DNA from: Micromonospora sp. WMMD1155
Lineage (GTDB): Bacteria > Actinomycetota > Actinomycetes > Mycobacteriales > Micromonosporaceae
DNA length: 64,000 bases
Reading direction: 5' to 3'
Assembly (NCBI RefSeq): GCF_029581275.1
Contig: NZ_CP120742.1
Location: 3,084,001 to 3,148,000, forward strand
Below the pieces are notes generated by a model, which ran no database searches, was not told the origin of the DNA, and was given only the letters and a program-made list of their open reading frames with translations. The position numbers were made by a program, and so were the translations under genes. This document shows positions 51,072-60,347 of the stretch, piece after piece (position 1 is the first letter of the stretch; the number at the start of each line of letters is the position of its first letter).

Positions 51072-52256
51072 TCAGACGTAGCGTTCGAGGATGGATGCCT
51101 CGGCGAGCCGGGACAGCCCTTCGCGGACGCCCCGGGCCCGGGCGTCGCCGACCCCCTCGACAGCCTGCAGATCCTCGACTGTCGCGCCCAGCAGCCGTTG
51201 GAGGCTGCCGAAGTGCACCACCAGGCGGTCGACGACCGCCACCGGTAGGCGGGGCACCTTGGCCAGCAGCCGGAAGCCGCGTGGGCTGACCGCGGCGTCC
51301 AGCGCGTCGGACGCGGCCGGGTAGCCGATCGCCTTGGCCACCGACACCAGGTCGATCAACTCGGTCGCGCCGAGCAGATCCAGCTCGACCAGCGCCTCGT
51401 CCAGGGTGCGCGACTTGCGGCCGACCGGGAGGTAGTCCCGGATGACGAGCGTCCGGTCGGCGTCCACGCCGGCCATCAGCTCGTCGAGTTGGAGGGCGAG
51501 CAGACGGCCGTCGGTGCCCAGCTCCACCACGTAACCGGCGATCTCGTCGGCGATCCGGCGAACCATCTCCAGGCGCTGGACCACGGCGACCGCGTCCCGG
51601 ACGGTCACCAGATCCTCGATCTCCAGTGCGGAGAGCGTGCCGGAGACCTCGTCCAGCCGGAGCTTGTAGCGCTCCAGGGTGGCGAGCGCCTGGTTGGCCC
51701 GGGAGAGGATGGCCGCCGAGTCGTCCAGCACGTGCCGCTGGCCGCTGACGTAGAGGCTGATGATCCGCATGGACTGGCTGACCGAGATGACCGGGTAGCC
51801 GGTCTGCCGGGCCACCCGCTCGGCGGTGCGGTGCCGGGTGCCGGACTCCTCGGTCGGGATGGACGGGTCGGGCATCAGGTGCACCGCCGCCCGGACGATC
51901 CGGGTGCCGTCGCTGGAGAGCACGACGGCGCCGTCCATCTTGCACAGCTCGCGCACCCGGGTCGCGGAGAACTCCACGTCCAGCGGGAAACCGCCGGTGC
52001 ACAGACCCTCGACGACCTTGTCGTAGCCGAGCACGATCAGGGCACCGGTGCGACCCCGCAGGATGCGCTCCAGACCGTCGCGCAACGCGGTGCCCGGGGC
52101 CATCAGGGCGAGGTTGGCCCGCAACGGGTCCCCGGCGCCCCCGGCGGAGCCTGCGGCCACGCTCACGCTGATCGGGCGGGCAGGCGAGCCCACGGCGCCG
52201 GTGCGGGCCTGGGGCGGCGCGCCGGCTGGCTTGGTGGTATCGCGGTCGATCGGCAC
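51072..52256 (-). CDS. disA: DNA integrity scanning diadenylate cyclase DisA
   Basis: Makes the second messenger c-di-AMP from two ATP and slows when bound to branched DNA. 394 aa: DAC domain with the catalytic DGA (108-110) and RHR (141-143, in [11 protein letters not shown]), linker helices, and a C-terminal helix-hairpin-helix DNA-binding part ([19 protein letters not shown]). Start GTG 52256 is chosen because TAGACT lies exactly 6 nt upstream; GTG 52262 would abut that hexamer. radA is upstream in the same direction, the conserved pair. Confidence 0.95.
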   Translation of the reverse strand: MPIDRDTTKPAGAPPQARTGAVGSPARPISVSVAAGSAGGAGDPLRANLALMAPGTALRDGLERILRGRTGALIVLGYDKVVEGLCTGGFPLDVEFSATRVRELCKMDGAVVLSSDGTRIVRAAVHLMPDPSIPTEESGTRHRTAERVARQTGYPVISVSQSMRIISLYVSGQRHVLDDSAAILSRANQALATLERYKLRLDEVSGTLSALEIEDLVTVRDAVAVVQRLEMVRRIADEIAGYVVELGTDGRLLALQLDELMAGVDADRTLVIRDYLPVGRKSRTLDEALVELDLLGATELIDLVSVAKAIGYPAASDALDAAVSPRGFRLLAKVPRLPVAVVDRLVVHFGSLQRLLGATVEDLQAVEGVGDARARGVREGLSRLAEASILERYV

Positions 52257-52262
52257 GGGCAC

Positions 52263-52268
52263 AGTCTA
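52263..52268 (-). promoter_or_regulatory. -10-like TAGACT for disA
   Basis: On the minus strand TAGACT, 6 nt, then GTG 52256. disA therefore has its own probable leaderless promoter in the 120-bp gap after radA. Confidence 0.5.
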
Positions 52269-52388
52269 CGGACTGCCGTGCGGTGGGTGCTGTCGTGGTT
52301 ACTGTGATGTGTCACGATGCGGCCCTTCGAACCGGTTTCCCTCTTGCGACGTGCTGTCCGGTATCGCCACCCTCGTCGGCACGGTGGG

Positions 52389-53846
52389 TCACTCCGCGGA
52401 CGCGCGAGCCGCATGTTGCAACGCCGAACGCACATCGGTGACCTCGGTCACCCGCATCTGCTCGGGCCCGGCGCCGGTGCTGGCCGGGCCGCAACCGGGC
52501 GGCACCAGGGCCACCTTGAACCCCAGCCGGGCCGCCTCGGCCAGCCGACGCGGCACCGCCCCGACCCGACGCACCTCACCCGTCAACCCCACCTCGCCGA
52601 TCGCCACCAGATGCGGCGCGATGGCCAGGTTGAGCCCGCCGGAGGCGACCGCCAACGCGACCGCCAGGTCGGCGGCCGGCTCCACCACCCGGATGCCGCC
52701 GACCGTGGCGGCGAAGACCTCCCGGTCGTGCAGCGTCAGCCGTTCGGTGCGCCGTTGCAGCACCGCGAGCACCATCGCCAGCCGCGCCGAGTCGAGTCCG
52801 GAGACGGTGCGTCGGGGTGACCCGGCCACCGTCGCGCCGATCAGGGCCTGCACCTCGGTGACCAGGGCCCGTCGCCCCTCCATGGCCACTGTCACGCAGG
52901 TGCCCGGGACCGGCTCCGCGTAGCGCGTCAGGAAGAGCCCGGACGGGTCGGCCAGACTGCTGATGCCGCCCTCGTGCATCTCGAAGCAGCCGACCTCGTC
53001 GGCCGCGCCGAACCGGTTCTTCACGCCGCGCACCAGGCGCAGTGAGGAATGCTTGTCGCCCTCGAAGTGCAGCACCACGTCGACCAGGTGCTCGAGCACC
53101 CGAGGCCCGGCCACCTGGCCGTCCTTGGTGACGTGCCCGACCAGCACGGTGGCGATGCCGCGCTCCTTGGCGACCGAGACCAGCGCGGCGGTGACCGCAC
53201 GAACCTGGGTCACCCCGCCGGGCACCCCCTCGGTGCCGGTGGTCGAGATGGTCTGCACCGAGTCGAGCACGAGCAGGCCCGGCTTGACCGCGTCGAGGTG
53301 ACCGAGCACCGAGGCCAGGTCGCTCTCGGCGGCGAGGTAGAGCTGGTCGTGCAGAGTGCCCATCCGCTCGGCGCGTAGGCGCACCTGGCTGACCGACTCT
53401 TCCCCGCTGACCACCAGGGAGGGGCTGCCGGCGCCCACCGCCCACTGCTGGGCGACGTCGAGCAGCAGGGTCGACTTGCCCACGCCGGGCTCCCCGGCGA
53501 GCAGCACCACCGCGCCGGGGACCAGGCCGCCGCCGAGCACCCGGTCCAGCTCGCTGACGCCGGTGGGGCGGGCGCGGGCCGGAGCGGCGCTGATGGTGGC
53601 GATCGGGCGGGCCGGCTCGGACGGCATCCGGGAGCTGACCACCCGGCCGGAGACGGTCGGGCCGGTGATGGTGCTCTCGACCACCGAACCCCACTCGCCG
53701 CACTCCGGGCAGCGCCCCACCCACTTGGGCGGCTGGTGCCCGCAGGCGTCGCACTCGTAGGCCGGACGCGGCTCGCGGGCGCTGGACCGACCACGGGCGG
53801 CACCGGCCGCGCCGCCACGGGCAGGGGTTGATCGGGAGGTGGTCAC
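52389..53846 (-). CDS. radA: DNA repair protein RadA
   Basis: RecA-related helicase for branch migration. 485 aa: zinc finger C32-x2-C35 ... C46-x2-C49 (ECDACGHQPPKWVGRCPECG), Walker A GEPGVGKST, the RadA-specific KNRFG motif, and a Lon-protease-like C-terminal domain. GTG 53846 has TAGCGT 6 nt upstream. It lies with disA and the LpqE-like gene as in M. tuberculosis. Confidence 0.95.
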   Translation of the reverse strand: MTTSRSTPARGGAAGAARGRSSAREPRPAYECDACGHQPPKWVGRCPECGEWGSVVESTITGPTVSGRVVSSRMPSEPARPIATISAAPARARPTGVSELDRVLGGGLVPGAVVLLAGEPGVGKSTLLLDVAQQWAVGAGSPSLVVSGEESVSQVRLRAERMGTLHDQLYLAAESDLASVLGHLDAVKPGLLVLDSVQTISTTGTEGVPGGVTQVRAVTAALVSVAKERGIATVLVGHVTKDGQVAGPRVLEHLVDVVLHFEGDKHSSLRLVRGVKNRFGAADEVGCFEMHEGGISSLADPSGLFLTRYAEPVPGTCVTVAMEGRRALVTEVQALIGATVAGSPRRTVSGLDSARLAMVLAVLQRRTERLTLHDREVFAATVGGIRVVEPAADLAVALAVASGGLNLAIAPHLVAIGEVGLTGEVRRVGAVPRRLAEAARLGFKVALVPPGCGPASTGAGPEQMRVTEVTDVRSALQHAARASAE

Positions 53847-53852
53847 GTCAGG

Positions 53853-53858
53853 ACGCTA
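53853..53858 (-). promoter_or_regulatory. -10-like TAGCGT for radA
   Basis: On the minus strand TAGCGT, 6 nt, then GTG 53846. Confidence 0.45.
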
Positions 53859-53876
53859 GCCCTCGCGTACGACGAA

Positions 53877-53912
53877 AACACCCCGGCGTGGTGGTCACCA
53901 CGCCGGGGTGTT
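53877..53912 (-). terminator. hairpin after the LpqE-like gene
   Basis: Nearly continuous arms (53877-53893 / 53896-53912) with minimal loop, between the LpqE-like stop and radA; on the minus strand it is followed by TCGTCGTAC. It separates the two genes. Confidence 0.75.
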
Positions 53913-53931
53913 CGTCGATGTGACGGTCGGG

Positions 53932-54708
53932 TCACTCGTGGGTCGTGCCACCCTCGTCGCCCTCGTAACCGCCCTCGCGCTCGATGATCGGCGAGGGAGG
54001 CGCGGCCGGGGTGAGCGGCACCGCGATCGGCGCCTGGCCGGTGACGGTGTTGCCGTTGCCGAAGTCGAAGGTCACGACGACGTTCTGCCCGGAGCGCAGC
54101 GCCTCGGTCAGGCCGATCAGTCGGAGCTGCGAGGTGGCCTCGGAGTTGAACTGGATGTAGCTCAGCGGCGCCAACTCGATCCGGGCCGGCTGGCCCGGCG
54201 CGGCCGGGCTGGCCGAACCCGACGCCCGCGCCGACTCCGGGGCGGACGGGGTGGCCGAGGACGAACCGGTCTCGGAGGGCGTCACCGACGGGCTGGCCGA
54301 GCGGGACGTCGGGGTCGACGGGCTGACCGATCCGGACGGGGACGGGCTCGTCGAGGTGGACTCTGCCGACGGCGACGGGCTCGCCGAGCCACCGCTGATC
54401 ACGACCTCGCGGGCGCTCTCGGTGGTGACGGTGACAGTCACCGTCTCCTTCGAGTCGTTGTAGATCACGGCACCGAGCGTCGCGTCCTGGCCGGCCCGGT
54501 AGCCCTCGGCGCCCGGGTAGTCGACCAGCAGGCCGCGTACCGAGAAGGAACCGTTGTCGGTGGTGAGGTTGACGCCCTGGACCGACGGCTCCTTCAACGC
54601 GGTCTCGGCGATCTGACCGGTGCCGCATCCGGACGCCAGCAGGCTGGCCGCCGCAATCCCGGACAGCAACAGGGCCGCCCGCCGGGATCCCCTGATCGAG
54701 CGCGTCAC
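53932..54708 (-). CDS. exported lipoprotein, LpqE-like
   Basis: 258 aa. Signal peptide with lipobox LLASGC, a beta-sandwich-like domain (VNLTTDNGSFSVRGLLVDYPG, DATLGAVIYNDSKETVTVTVTTES), a ~75-residue Ser/Pro/Thr linker in the middle, and the second half of the domain (LIGLTEALRSGQNVVVTFDFGNGNTVTGQAPIAVPL). The Ser/Pro stretch is an insertion compared with a compact copper-chaperone-like fold. By synteny it is LpqE, which sits next to radA in mycobacteria. GTG 54708 has GAGGAGG upstream. Ligand unknown. Confidence 0.8.
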   Translation of the reverse strand: MTRSIRGSRRAALLLSGIAAASLLASGCGTGQIAETALKEPSVQGVNLTTDNGSFSVRGLLVDYPGAEGYRAGQDATLGAVIYNDSKETVTVTVTTESAREVVISGGSASPSPSAESTSTSPSPSGSVSPSTPTSRSASPSVTPSETGSSSATPSAPESARASGSASPAAPGQPARIELAPLSYIQFNSEATSQLRLIGLTEALRSGQNVVVTFDFGNGNTVTGQAPIAVPLTPAAPPSPIIEREGGYEGDEGGTTHE

Positions 54709-54847
54709 GTCGGTCCTCCTCGTCACAATCCCCACCCGGCCGCACGCCGGGCACGGTGGCCATACCCGCGCAGACCGCGCTCCAGGGTAGTTGGAGCTGA
54801 TCGAGGCCCGCACGCGGACCCGGCATTGCCACCTGCCCGGGTGCGCC

Positions 54848-55687
54848 TCACACCACCCGACCGCTCGCCACCAGCAGCACCACGTCGATCAGGGCCACCA
54901 GCAGCACCGCCCGGAAGGCCGACACCGGCCGCCGGCCGGCCCGGACCGCCGAGCGGCCGGCGTACCAGCTCAGCGGTGGCACCACCGCGGCCGTGCCGAC
55001 CGCCGCCAGGCCGACCGCCGACGGCGGCCCGGGTGGTCCGAGGACCAGCACCGCGGTCGCGGCGAGGAGCAGACCGGCCGCCGCGGCCCGGCTGCCGGTG
55101 GCGCCCAACCGGTGGGGTAGGCCGCGCACCCCGGTCCGCGCGTCGTCGGCCAGGTCGGGCAGCACGTTGGCGAAGTGCGCGCCGGCACCGAGGCACGCCG
55201 CCGCGACCACCAGCCAGGCGGGCGGGGTCGGCTGACCGGGCAGCGCCAGCACCACGAAGGCGGGCAGCGCGCCGAAGGAGACGGCGTACGGCAGCACCGA
55301 GAACACGGTGGCCTTCAGCGGCCAGTCGTAGAGCAGCGCGGAGACCAGGGCGACGGTGAGCCAGAACGCCGCCGTCGGGTTCGTGGTCAGGGCGAGCAAC
55401 GGGCAGGCCACCGCGGCCACCGCCGCGGCCCAGGCCGTGGTGCGCCGACCGACCGCGCCGGAGGCCACCGGTTTGTCGGTACGCCCCACAGTGGCGTCTC
55501 GCTCGGCGTCCAGGGCGTCGTTGGTCCAGCCGACGGCGAGCTGGCTGGCCAGCACGGCGAGGACGACGGAGACGATTCCGGCGGGCCGGTGACCCACCCC
55601 CCACGCCAGCAGACCGGAAACGGCGGTGACCGCTGCGGCCGGTTCCGGATGGCTCGCTCTGACCAGCCCTAACACCCTGGACGACAT
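54848..55687 (-). CDS. UbiA-family prenyltransferase
   Basis: 279 aa, eight or nine TM helices. The first Asp-rich motif is NDALDAERD in GWTNDALDAERDATVGRTDKP; the second is less regular, NVLPDLADDARTG. These bind the prenyl-diphosphate magnesium. ATG 55687 is chosen because the protein then begins MSSRVLGLVRASHPEP, the usual lead; CAGACT sits 6 nt upstream. It is divergent by 46 bp from a methyltransferase that heads a group with a flavoprotein and a type III PKS, so it probably prenylates their product. Quinone synthesis is the alternative. Confidence 0.88.
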   Translation of the reverse strand: MSSRVLGLVRASHPEPAAAVTAVSGLLAWGVGHRPAGIVSVVLAVLASQLAVGWTNDALDAERDATVGRTDKPVASGAVGRRTTAWAAAVAAVACPLLALTTNPTAAFWLTVALVSALLYDWPLKATVFSVLPYAVSFGALPAFVVLALPGQPTPPAWLVVAAACLGAGAHFANVLPDLADDARTGVRGLPHRLGATGSRAAAAGLLLAATAVLVLGPPGPPSAVGLAAVGTAAVVPPLSWYAGRSAVRAGRRPVSAFRAVLLVALIDVVLLVASGRVV

Positions 55688-55733
55688 AAGGGAAGTCTGG
55701 TCGTTACCGAGCAGTCGTGCCACGCTCGGTTCC

Positions 55734-56498
55734 ATGCGAGACGTGGCTGCGGCTGCGGCGTCCACCGGCCCCAGGGTGCTGCCGCGTAACGATCCGCGCC
55801 AGTACGACGACCTGGCCGGTGAGTGGTGGCGGCCCGACGGCGCGTTCGCGATGCTGCACTGGCTGGCCGAGGCCCGCGCGGCGCTGGTGCCACCGGCCGA
55901 CCGCCCGGGCGCGGTGCTCGTCGATCTGGGCTGCGGCGCCGGTCTGCTCGCGCCGCACCTGGCCGGTAAGGGCTACCACCACATCGGAGTCGACCTGACC
56001 CGATCGGCGCTGGTCCAGGCAGCCGAGCACGGGGTAGGCGTGGTCCAGGGCGACGCCACCGCGGTCCCGTTGCCCAGCGGTTGCGCCGACGTGGTCTCGG
56101 CGGGTGAGCTGCTGGAGCACGTGCCGGCCTGGCCCCGGGTGGTGGCCGAGGCGTGCCGGCTGCTCCGCCCGGGTGGCCTGCTGGTGTTGGACACCCTGAA
56201 CGACACGGCGGTGGCCCGGCTCGTCGCGGTGCGGATCGCCGAGCGGCTGCCGACGGTGCCGCGTGGCATCCACGACCCTCGGTTGTTCGTGGACGCTCAG
56301 GCTCTGGTGGCCGAGTGTGCCCGGCACGGCGTCGACCTGCGGGTGTGGGGCGTCCGTCCGCAGGTCGGTGGCCTGCTCGCCTGGTTGGTGCGCCGCGCCC
56401 GCGTGTCCGGCGCGGGACCTGCCGGCCGTGCGCCCCGGATCGTGCCGACCCGGTCCACCGCCGTTCTCTACCAGGGCCGGGGGGTCCGCAAAGGATAG
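55734..56498 (+). CDS. UbiG-like SAM-dependent methyltransferase
   Basis: 254 aa: NDPRQYDDLAGEWWRPDGAFAMLHWL is the UbiG-type N-terminus, and VLVDLGCGAGLLAPHLAGKGYHHIGVDLT is the SAM site, followed by ELLEHVPAWPRVVAEACRLLRPGGLLVLDTLN. UbiG enzymes O-methylate polyphenols or quinone precursors. It lies between a UbiA prenyltransferase and a type III PKS, which fits O-methylation of a resorcinol or hydroquinone. Confidence 0.85.
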   Translation: MRDVAAAAASTGPRVLPRNDPRQYDDLAGEWWRPDGAFAMLHWLAEARAALVPPADRPGAVLVDLGCGAGLLAPHLAGKGYHHIGVDLTRSALVQAAEHGVGVVQGDATAVPLPSGCADVVSAGELLEHVPAWPRVVAEACRLLRPGGLLVLDTLNDTAVARLVAVRIAERLPTVPRGIHDPRLFVDAQALVAECARHGVDLRVWGVRPQVGGLLAWLVRRARVSGAGPAGRAPRIVPTRSTAVLYQGRGVRKG

Positions 56499-56539
56499 TC
56501 GGGCCGTGGCGGGGTATGGGACGCCGAGGAGGAGACGAT

Positions 56540-57706
56540 ATGACGGTTCAGGCGCTTGAGGCAGCCCGCCGGTTGGCGCCGCGGTTCGCCGCGCGAGCGG
56601 CGGAGCACGACCGGGACGGTTCCTTCCCCGCCGAGGACTTCCGTGATCTGCGGGAGGCCGGCCTGTTCGGGTTGATGGTTCCCCAGGCCCTGGGAGGTCT
56701 GGGGGCGAGCTTCGCCGAGTACGCCGCGGTGGCCACCGAGCTTGCCCGGGGCAACGGTGCGACCGCCCTGGTGTTCAACATGCACGCCTCGGTGACCGGT
56801 GCCCTGGGCGCGGTCACCGAGGAGTTGGCCGAGGCGCTCGGTGTGCCGGACGAGGCGCTGGCCGCCCGGGACCGCCTGCTGACCGCCGCGGCGGAGGGTG
56901 CCTGGTACGCGGTCGCGATGAGCGAGCGCGGCGCGGGGGCTCGGCTGTCCCAGCTCAGCACGGTCTACGAGGCGACCGACGGAGGTTGGCACCTCAAGGG
57001 CAGCAAGACCTTCTGTTCGGGCGCCGGGCATGCCGACGGTTACCTGGTGGCGGCCCGCAGTGCGGCTGACCAGTCGGTGGTGTCGCAGTTCCTGGTGCCG
57101 GCCGGTGACGGGCTGACCGTGGAGCCGACCTGGGATTCACTGGGCATGCGGGCGACCTCGTCGCACGACCTGCACCTGGACGTCACGGTGCCGACCGACC
57201 GGCTGCTCGGCGGTGTGGAGGGGCTGGCGTTGGTGGTCGCCCAACTGATGCCGCACTGGTTGGTGGCCAGTTACGCGGCCGTCTACGTGGGAGTGGCCCG
57301 GGCGGCGATCGACGCGGCGGCCGAGCATCTGAACGCCCGCAACCTGGGCGGTCTGCCGGCGGTGCGGGCCCGCCTGGGCCGGGCGGACGCGGCGACGGCC
57401 GCCGCGCAGTTGGTGGTCGCCGAGGCCGCCCGCCGGGTGGACGAGGCACCGGGCGACGAGGAGACCAACCGCTGGGTGTGGCGCGCGAAGCTGCTGGCGG
57501 GCACCACTGCCGCCGAGGTGGCGGCGTCGGTGTTGGAGGCGGCGGGCACCTCGGCGACCCGCCGTGGTCATCCGTTGGAGCGGCTCTACCGGGATGCCCG
57601 TTGTGGCTCACTGCACCCGGCCACGTCGGACGTGTGCGCCGACTGGTTGGGCATCGCCGCGCTGGGCGGCGACCCGGATCGCGACGGATCGGCACCACGT
57701 TGGTGA
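56540..57706 (+). CDS. acyl-CoA dehydrogenase-like flavoprotein
   Basis: 388 aa, all three ACAD domains: helical N-terminus (FRDLREAGLFGLMVPQALGGLG), beta domain with FAD contacts (AVAMSERGAGARLSQLSTVYE, WHLKGSKTFCSGAGHADGYLV, DSLGMRATSSHDLHLDV) and helical C-terminus. I cannot place the usual catalytic Glu with confidence, and some relatives are flavin-dependent hydroxylases. In this locus it may oxidise or hydroxylate the polyketide ring. GAGGAGGAG precedes ATG 56540. Confidence 0.85.
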   Translation: MTVQALEAARRLAPRFAARAAEHDRDGSFPAEDFRDLREAGLFGLMVPQALGGLGASFAEYAAVATELARGNGATALVFNMHASVTGALGAVTEELAEALGVPDEALAARDRLLTAAAEGAWYAVAMSERGAGARLSQLSTVYEATDGGWHLKGSKTFCSGAGHADGYLVAARSAADQSVVSQFLVPAGDGLTVEPTWDSLGMRATSSHDLHLDVTVPTDRLLGGVEGLALVVAQLMPHWLVASYAAVYVGVARAAIDAAAEHLNARNLGGLPAVRARLGRADAATAAAQLVVAEAARRVDEAPGDEETNRWVWRAKLLAGTTAAEVAASVLEAAGTSATRRGHPLERLYRDARCGSLHPATSDVCADWLGIAALGGDPDRDGSAPRW

Positions 57707-57803
57707 GCCGGCCGGCTGCGACCCGTGCGGAGGAGGAAAGGCCGGCCGCGATGGCCGGTGGGACGACCAGGGGGAGGACGGCATCTGACGAGAGGTGGGG
57801 ATC

Positions 57804-58853
57804 GTGTCCGTACCAGTGATCGCGGGGCTCGGGGCTGCGCAGCCGCCGTCCGCTCGCCAAGACGAGTTGTGGGAGGGCTTCTTCTCCCGGCATTTCTCCG
57901 GCACCACCCGGTCGTTGGCCCAGCGCATCTTCGCGAACTCGGGGGTGACCCGGCGGCAGGCCGCGGTCAACCCCTTGTTGGAGGACGTGTCGGACTGGCC
58001 GACCGAGCGCCGGATGCGTCGCTACCAGGTGGAGGCTCTTCCGCTCGGCAAGGAGGCGGTGGGTCGTGCGTTGACCGCGGCCGGGCTGGGTGCCGGCGAC
58101 ATCGGGCTGTTCATCGTCTGTTCCTGCACGGGGTACGCCACCCCCGGTCTGGACATCCTGCTCGCCCGGGACCTCGGCATGGCCGCCGACACCCAGCGGA
58201 TGTTCGTCGGCCACATGGGCTGCTACGCGGCGCTGCCGGGGCTGGGCGCGGCGAGTGACTTCGTCACCGCGCGAGGGCGGCCGGCGCTGCTGCTCTGCGC
58301 GGAGCTGACCAGTCTGCACATCCAACCGTCGAGCGCCAGGGTGGACACCCAGCAGATCGTCTCCCACGCGCTCTTCTCGGACGCCGCGGTCGCCGCCGTG
58401 GTCGTTCCGAGCGGCCCGGGGTACGCGCTGCGTGAGGTGACGTCCGTCACCGATACCTCGACGGCTGATCACATGACCTGGGATGTCACCGACGCGGGTT
58501 TCCGGATGGGGTTGTCGCCCAAGGTGCCGCAGGTGTTGTCGAGGCATGTCCGCAAGTTGGTCGACGACCTGCTGGCGCGGCACGGCGTCTCCATCTCCGA
58601 GGTGGACGGTTGGGCGGTGCACCCGGGCGGGCCGCGGATTCTCAACGTGGTCGAGCGCGAGCTGGCGTTGCCCCCGGAAGGGCTGGCGGCGTCCCGGGCG
58701 ACGCTGGACGAGCACGGCAACTGCTCGTCTCCGACGGTGCTGCTGATCCTGGACCGGCTGAGCCGTACGACGCCTGTCGCTCGGCGCGTGGTCATGCTGG
58801 CGTTCGGCCCCGGCCTCACCCTGTACGCCGCTCTGCTCGATCGACAGGACTGA
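57804..58853 (+). CDS. type III polyketide synthase
   Basis: 349 aa, chalcone-synthase fold. The catalytic triad is complete: C140 in GHMGCYAALPGL, H273 in WAVHPGGPRI and N306 in EHGNCSSPTV. Such enzymes in actinobacteria make alkylresorcinols, alkylpyrones or tetrahydroxynaphthalene. With the UbiA, methyltransferase and flavoprotein next door, a prenylated, methylated resorcinol/hydroquinone lipid is the likeliest product. GTG 57804 has AGAGG eight nt upstream; GTG 57795 lies within that site. Confidence 0.93.
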   Translation: MSVPVIAGLGAAQPPSARQDELWEGFFSRHFSGTTRSLAQRIFANSGVTRRQAAVNPLLEDVSDWPTERRMRRYQVEALPLGKEAVGRALTAAGLGAGDIGLFIVCSCTGYATPGLDILLARDLGMAADTQRMFVGHMGCYAALPGLGAASDFVTARGRPALLLCAELTSLHIQPSSARVDTQQIVSHALFSDAAVAAVVVPSGPGYALREVTSVTDTSTADHMTWDVTDAGFRMGLSPKVPQVLSRHVRKLVDDLLARHGVSISEVDGWAVHPGGPRILNVVERELALPPEGLAASRATLDEHGNCSSPTVLLILDRLSRTTPVARRVVMLAFGPGLTLYAALLDRQD

Positions 58854-58865
58854 TCGTCCGGTCGG

Positions 58866-58871
58866 TACGCT
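58866..58871 (+). promoter_or_regulatory. -10-like TACGCT, leaderless spacing
   Basis: TACGCT ends 6 nt before ATG 58878. Confidence 0.45.
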
Positions 58872-58877
58872 CACCGC

Positions 58878-59474
58878 ATGGATCCAACGGCGGACGATCG
58901 GTTGCGATCGGCGGTGTTGTTCGGCGCTGCGGTGGCCGTCCTGGCGGTCGCCGGCTGGTGGTGGCGGGCCGCCGCTCCCACCCCGGCGGCCAGTTCGGCG
59001 CGTCCACCAGCGGCCCCGCCGAGCGTCGAGCCGACCGTCAGCACCGCGTTGGAACGTCTCCTGGCGTCGTCGGGTCCCGATGCGTCGGTGACCTTTCGGG
59101 TGGACGCAGAGACGGGCGAGGTCGTCGAGCTCGAACGCCGCCCGACGGGTCCCACCGGCGACGCTCCGGGTGATCTGCCCGTCTTCGAAGAGACGATCTG
59201 GCGGCACCAGGGGGAGATCACCCCTGGTCGGGACGTGACCAGGCAGTCGACCAATGACGGAAGGCCCTACCTGCTCCAATATCGGTGCACCCGACCGGGC
59301 ACGATGGTGGTGACGAGCACCGGGGCCGTGATCGAGGGGCCGTCACGCATCGATTGCGACGGCGCGACCACGCTCGCTCAGGTGGCGCCCACTGGCGGGC
59401 CGATCCGGGTGACCCTGTCGGCCGTGGGCGACAGGCCGATCGACGCTGAGGCGCAACTCTTCGCGGGGCCGTGA
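58878..59474 (+). CDS. membrane-anchored hypothetical protein, 198 aa
   Basis: One TM near the start (SAVLFGAAVAVLAVAGWWWRAA), a Pro/Ala linker, then an external domain of about 140 aa with two Cys (LQYRCTRPG, RIDCDGAT) that could pair. No family recognised. It is transcribed toward the redoxin-like gene, and an inverted repeat lies between them. Only 24 bp separate it from the PKS, but a leaderless promoter element suggests separate expression. Confidence 0.72.
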   Translation: MDPTADDRLRSAVLFGAAVAVLAVAGWWWRAAAPTPAASSARPPAAPPSVEPTVSTALERLLASSGPDASVTFRVDAETGEVVELERRPTGPTGDAPGDLPVFEETIWRHQGEITPGRDVTRQSTNDGRPYLLQYRCTRPGTMVVTSTGAVIEGPSRIDCDGATTLAQVAPTGGPIRVTLSAVGDRPIDAEAQLFAGP

Positions 59475-59587
59475 GCCTGAGCCCCGCGTCTCGACCGTCG
59501 CGTACCCACGGATCCCGCACTGGCCCCGCCGGCCTGACCGGCCAGCGGTTCCAGCGACCGCCAGGGCGCAAGATCAAATTAGCGGCG

Positions 59588-59613
59588 CCGGCATGGTTGC
59601 AACCACGTGCCGG
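59588..59613. terminator. inverted repeat between convergent genes
   Basis: TGGTTGCAACCA (59594-59605) is a perfect palindrome flanked by CCGGCA and TGCCGG. It lies in the 183-bp convergent gap, just after a short AT-rich stretch. Confidence 0.45.
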
Positions 59614-59657
59614 GAAACCGCCACCTCGCCGATACGAGTCGATCTGACTCGGGCAGG

Positions 59658-60347
59658 TCAGGCCGTGAGGGCGGTCAGGTCCTGCCGGTACGTCTCGGCC
59701 GGCCCCAGGTCGGGCAGCACCCTGGTCACCGTGCCGCTGCGGTCGACCAGCAGGGCTGTCACGACGCCGGGACGGGCCGGTTGACCGAGGAACGAGCGCA
59801 GCCCTCCGGCGGGGTCGGCCAGCGCTCGGACCTGCCGCTGGTCGGGCGGTGGGCTGGGGACCGTCCTCCCGCCGGTGACGGTCACCACGGAGACCCCGGC
59901 GGGTGCGGCGGCCAGGGCGTCGCCGACGCGATCGGGGCACTGGCAGCCGTCCAGCAGGATGATCATGGCGGGGAGCAGGCCGCGTAGCGGCACGGGTGCC
60001 TGACCCGTGTCGACCAGGTCGAGTGCGGGCAGCGCCCGCCCGGTCAGGGTCGCGGGCGGCGAGTGGGGCGCCGGGGTCGGACGGTCGGTGCGACCGGCTC
60101 GCGGCCAGGTGACCACGAGCAGGCCGGCAAGCGTGGTGAGGACCGCCACCGCCAGGACCAGGAGCGGCAGGCGCAGCGCCCGGTCGCCGCCGGGTGGGCC
60201 GGTGGTCCTGCCGAGTTCCCGGCGGACCTGGGCGGCCTCGGCGGCGAGGGCGGAGGCGTCGTCGGGGACCACGACCCGGCCCCACTCGGGTGGCAGGCCG
60301 GGCAGCCCGTCGGCCGGCCCGTGGCCCTCGGCATCCGGCTTGCCCAT
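59658..60347 (-). CDS. membrane-anchored redoxin-like protein
   Basis: 229 aa. Cytoplasmic N-terminus of ~60 aa, one TM (LRLPLLVLAVAVLTTLAGLLVVTW), then an exported domain resembling the thioredoxin/TlpA fold (PALDLVDTGQAPVPLRGLLPAMIILLDGCQCPDRV ... VVTALLVDRSGTVTRVL). The active-site region reads GCQC, C-x-C rather than C-x2-C, so it may be a metal or thiol-binding variant. ATG 60347 has GGAGG upstream. Confidence 0.72.
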   Translation of the reverse strand: MGKPDAEGHGPADGLPGLPPEWGRVVVPDDASALAAEAAQVRRELGRTTGPPGGDRALRLPLLVLAVAVLTTLAGLLVVTWPRAGRTDRPTPAPHSPPATLTGRALPALDLVDTGQAPVPLRGLLPAMIILLDGCQCPDRVGDALAAAPAGVSVVTVTGGRTVPSPPPDQRQVRALADPAGGLRSFLGQPARPGVVTALLVDRSGTVTRVLPDLGPAETYRQDLTALTA

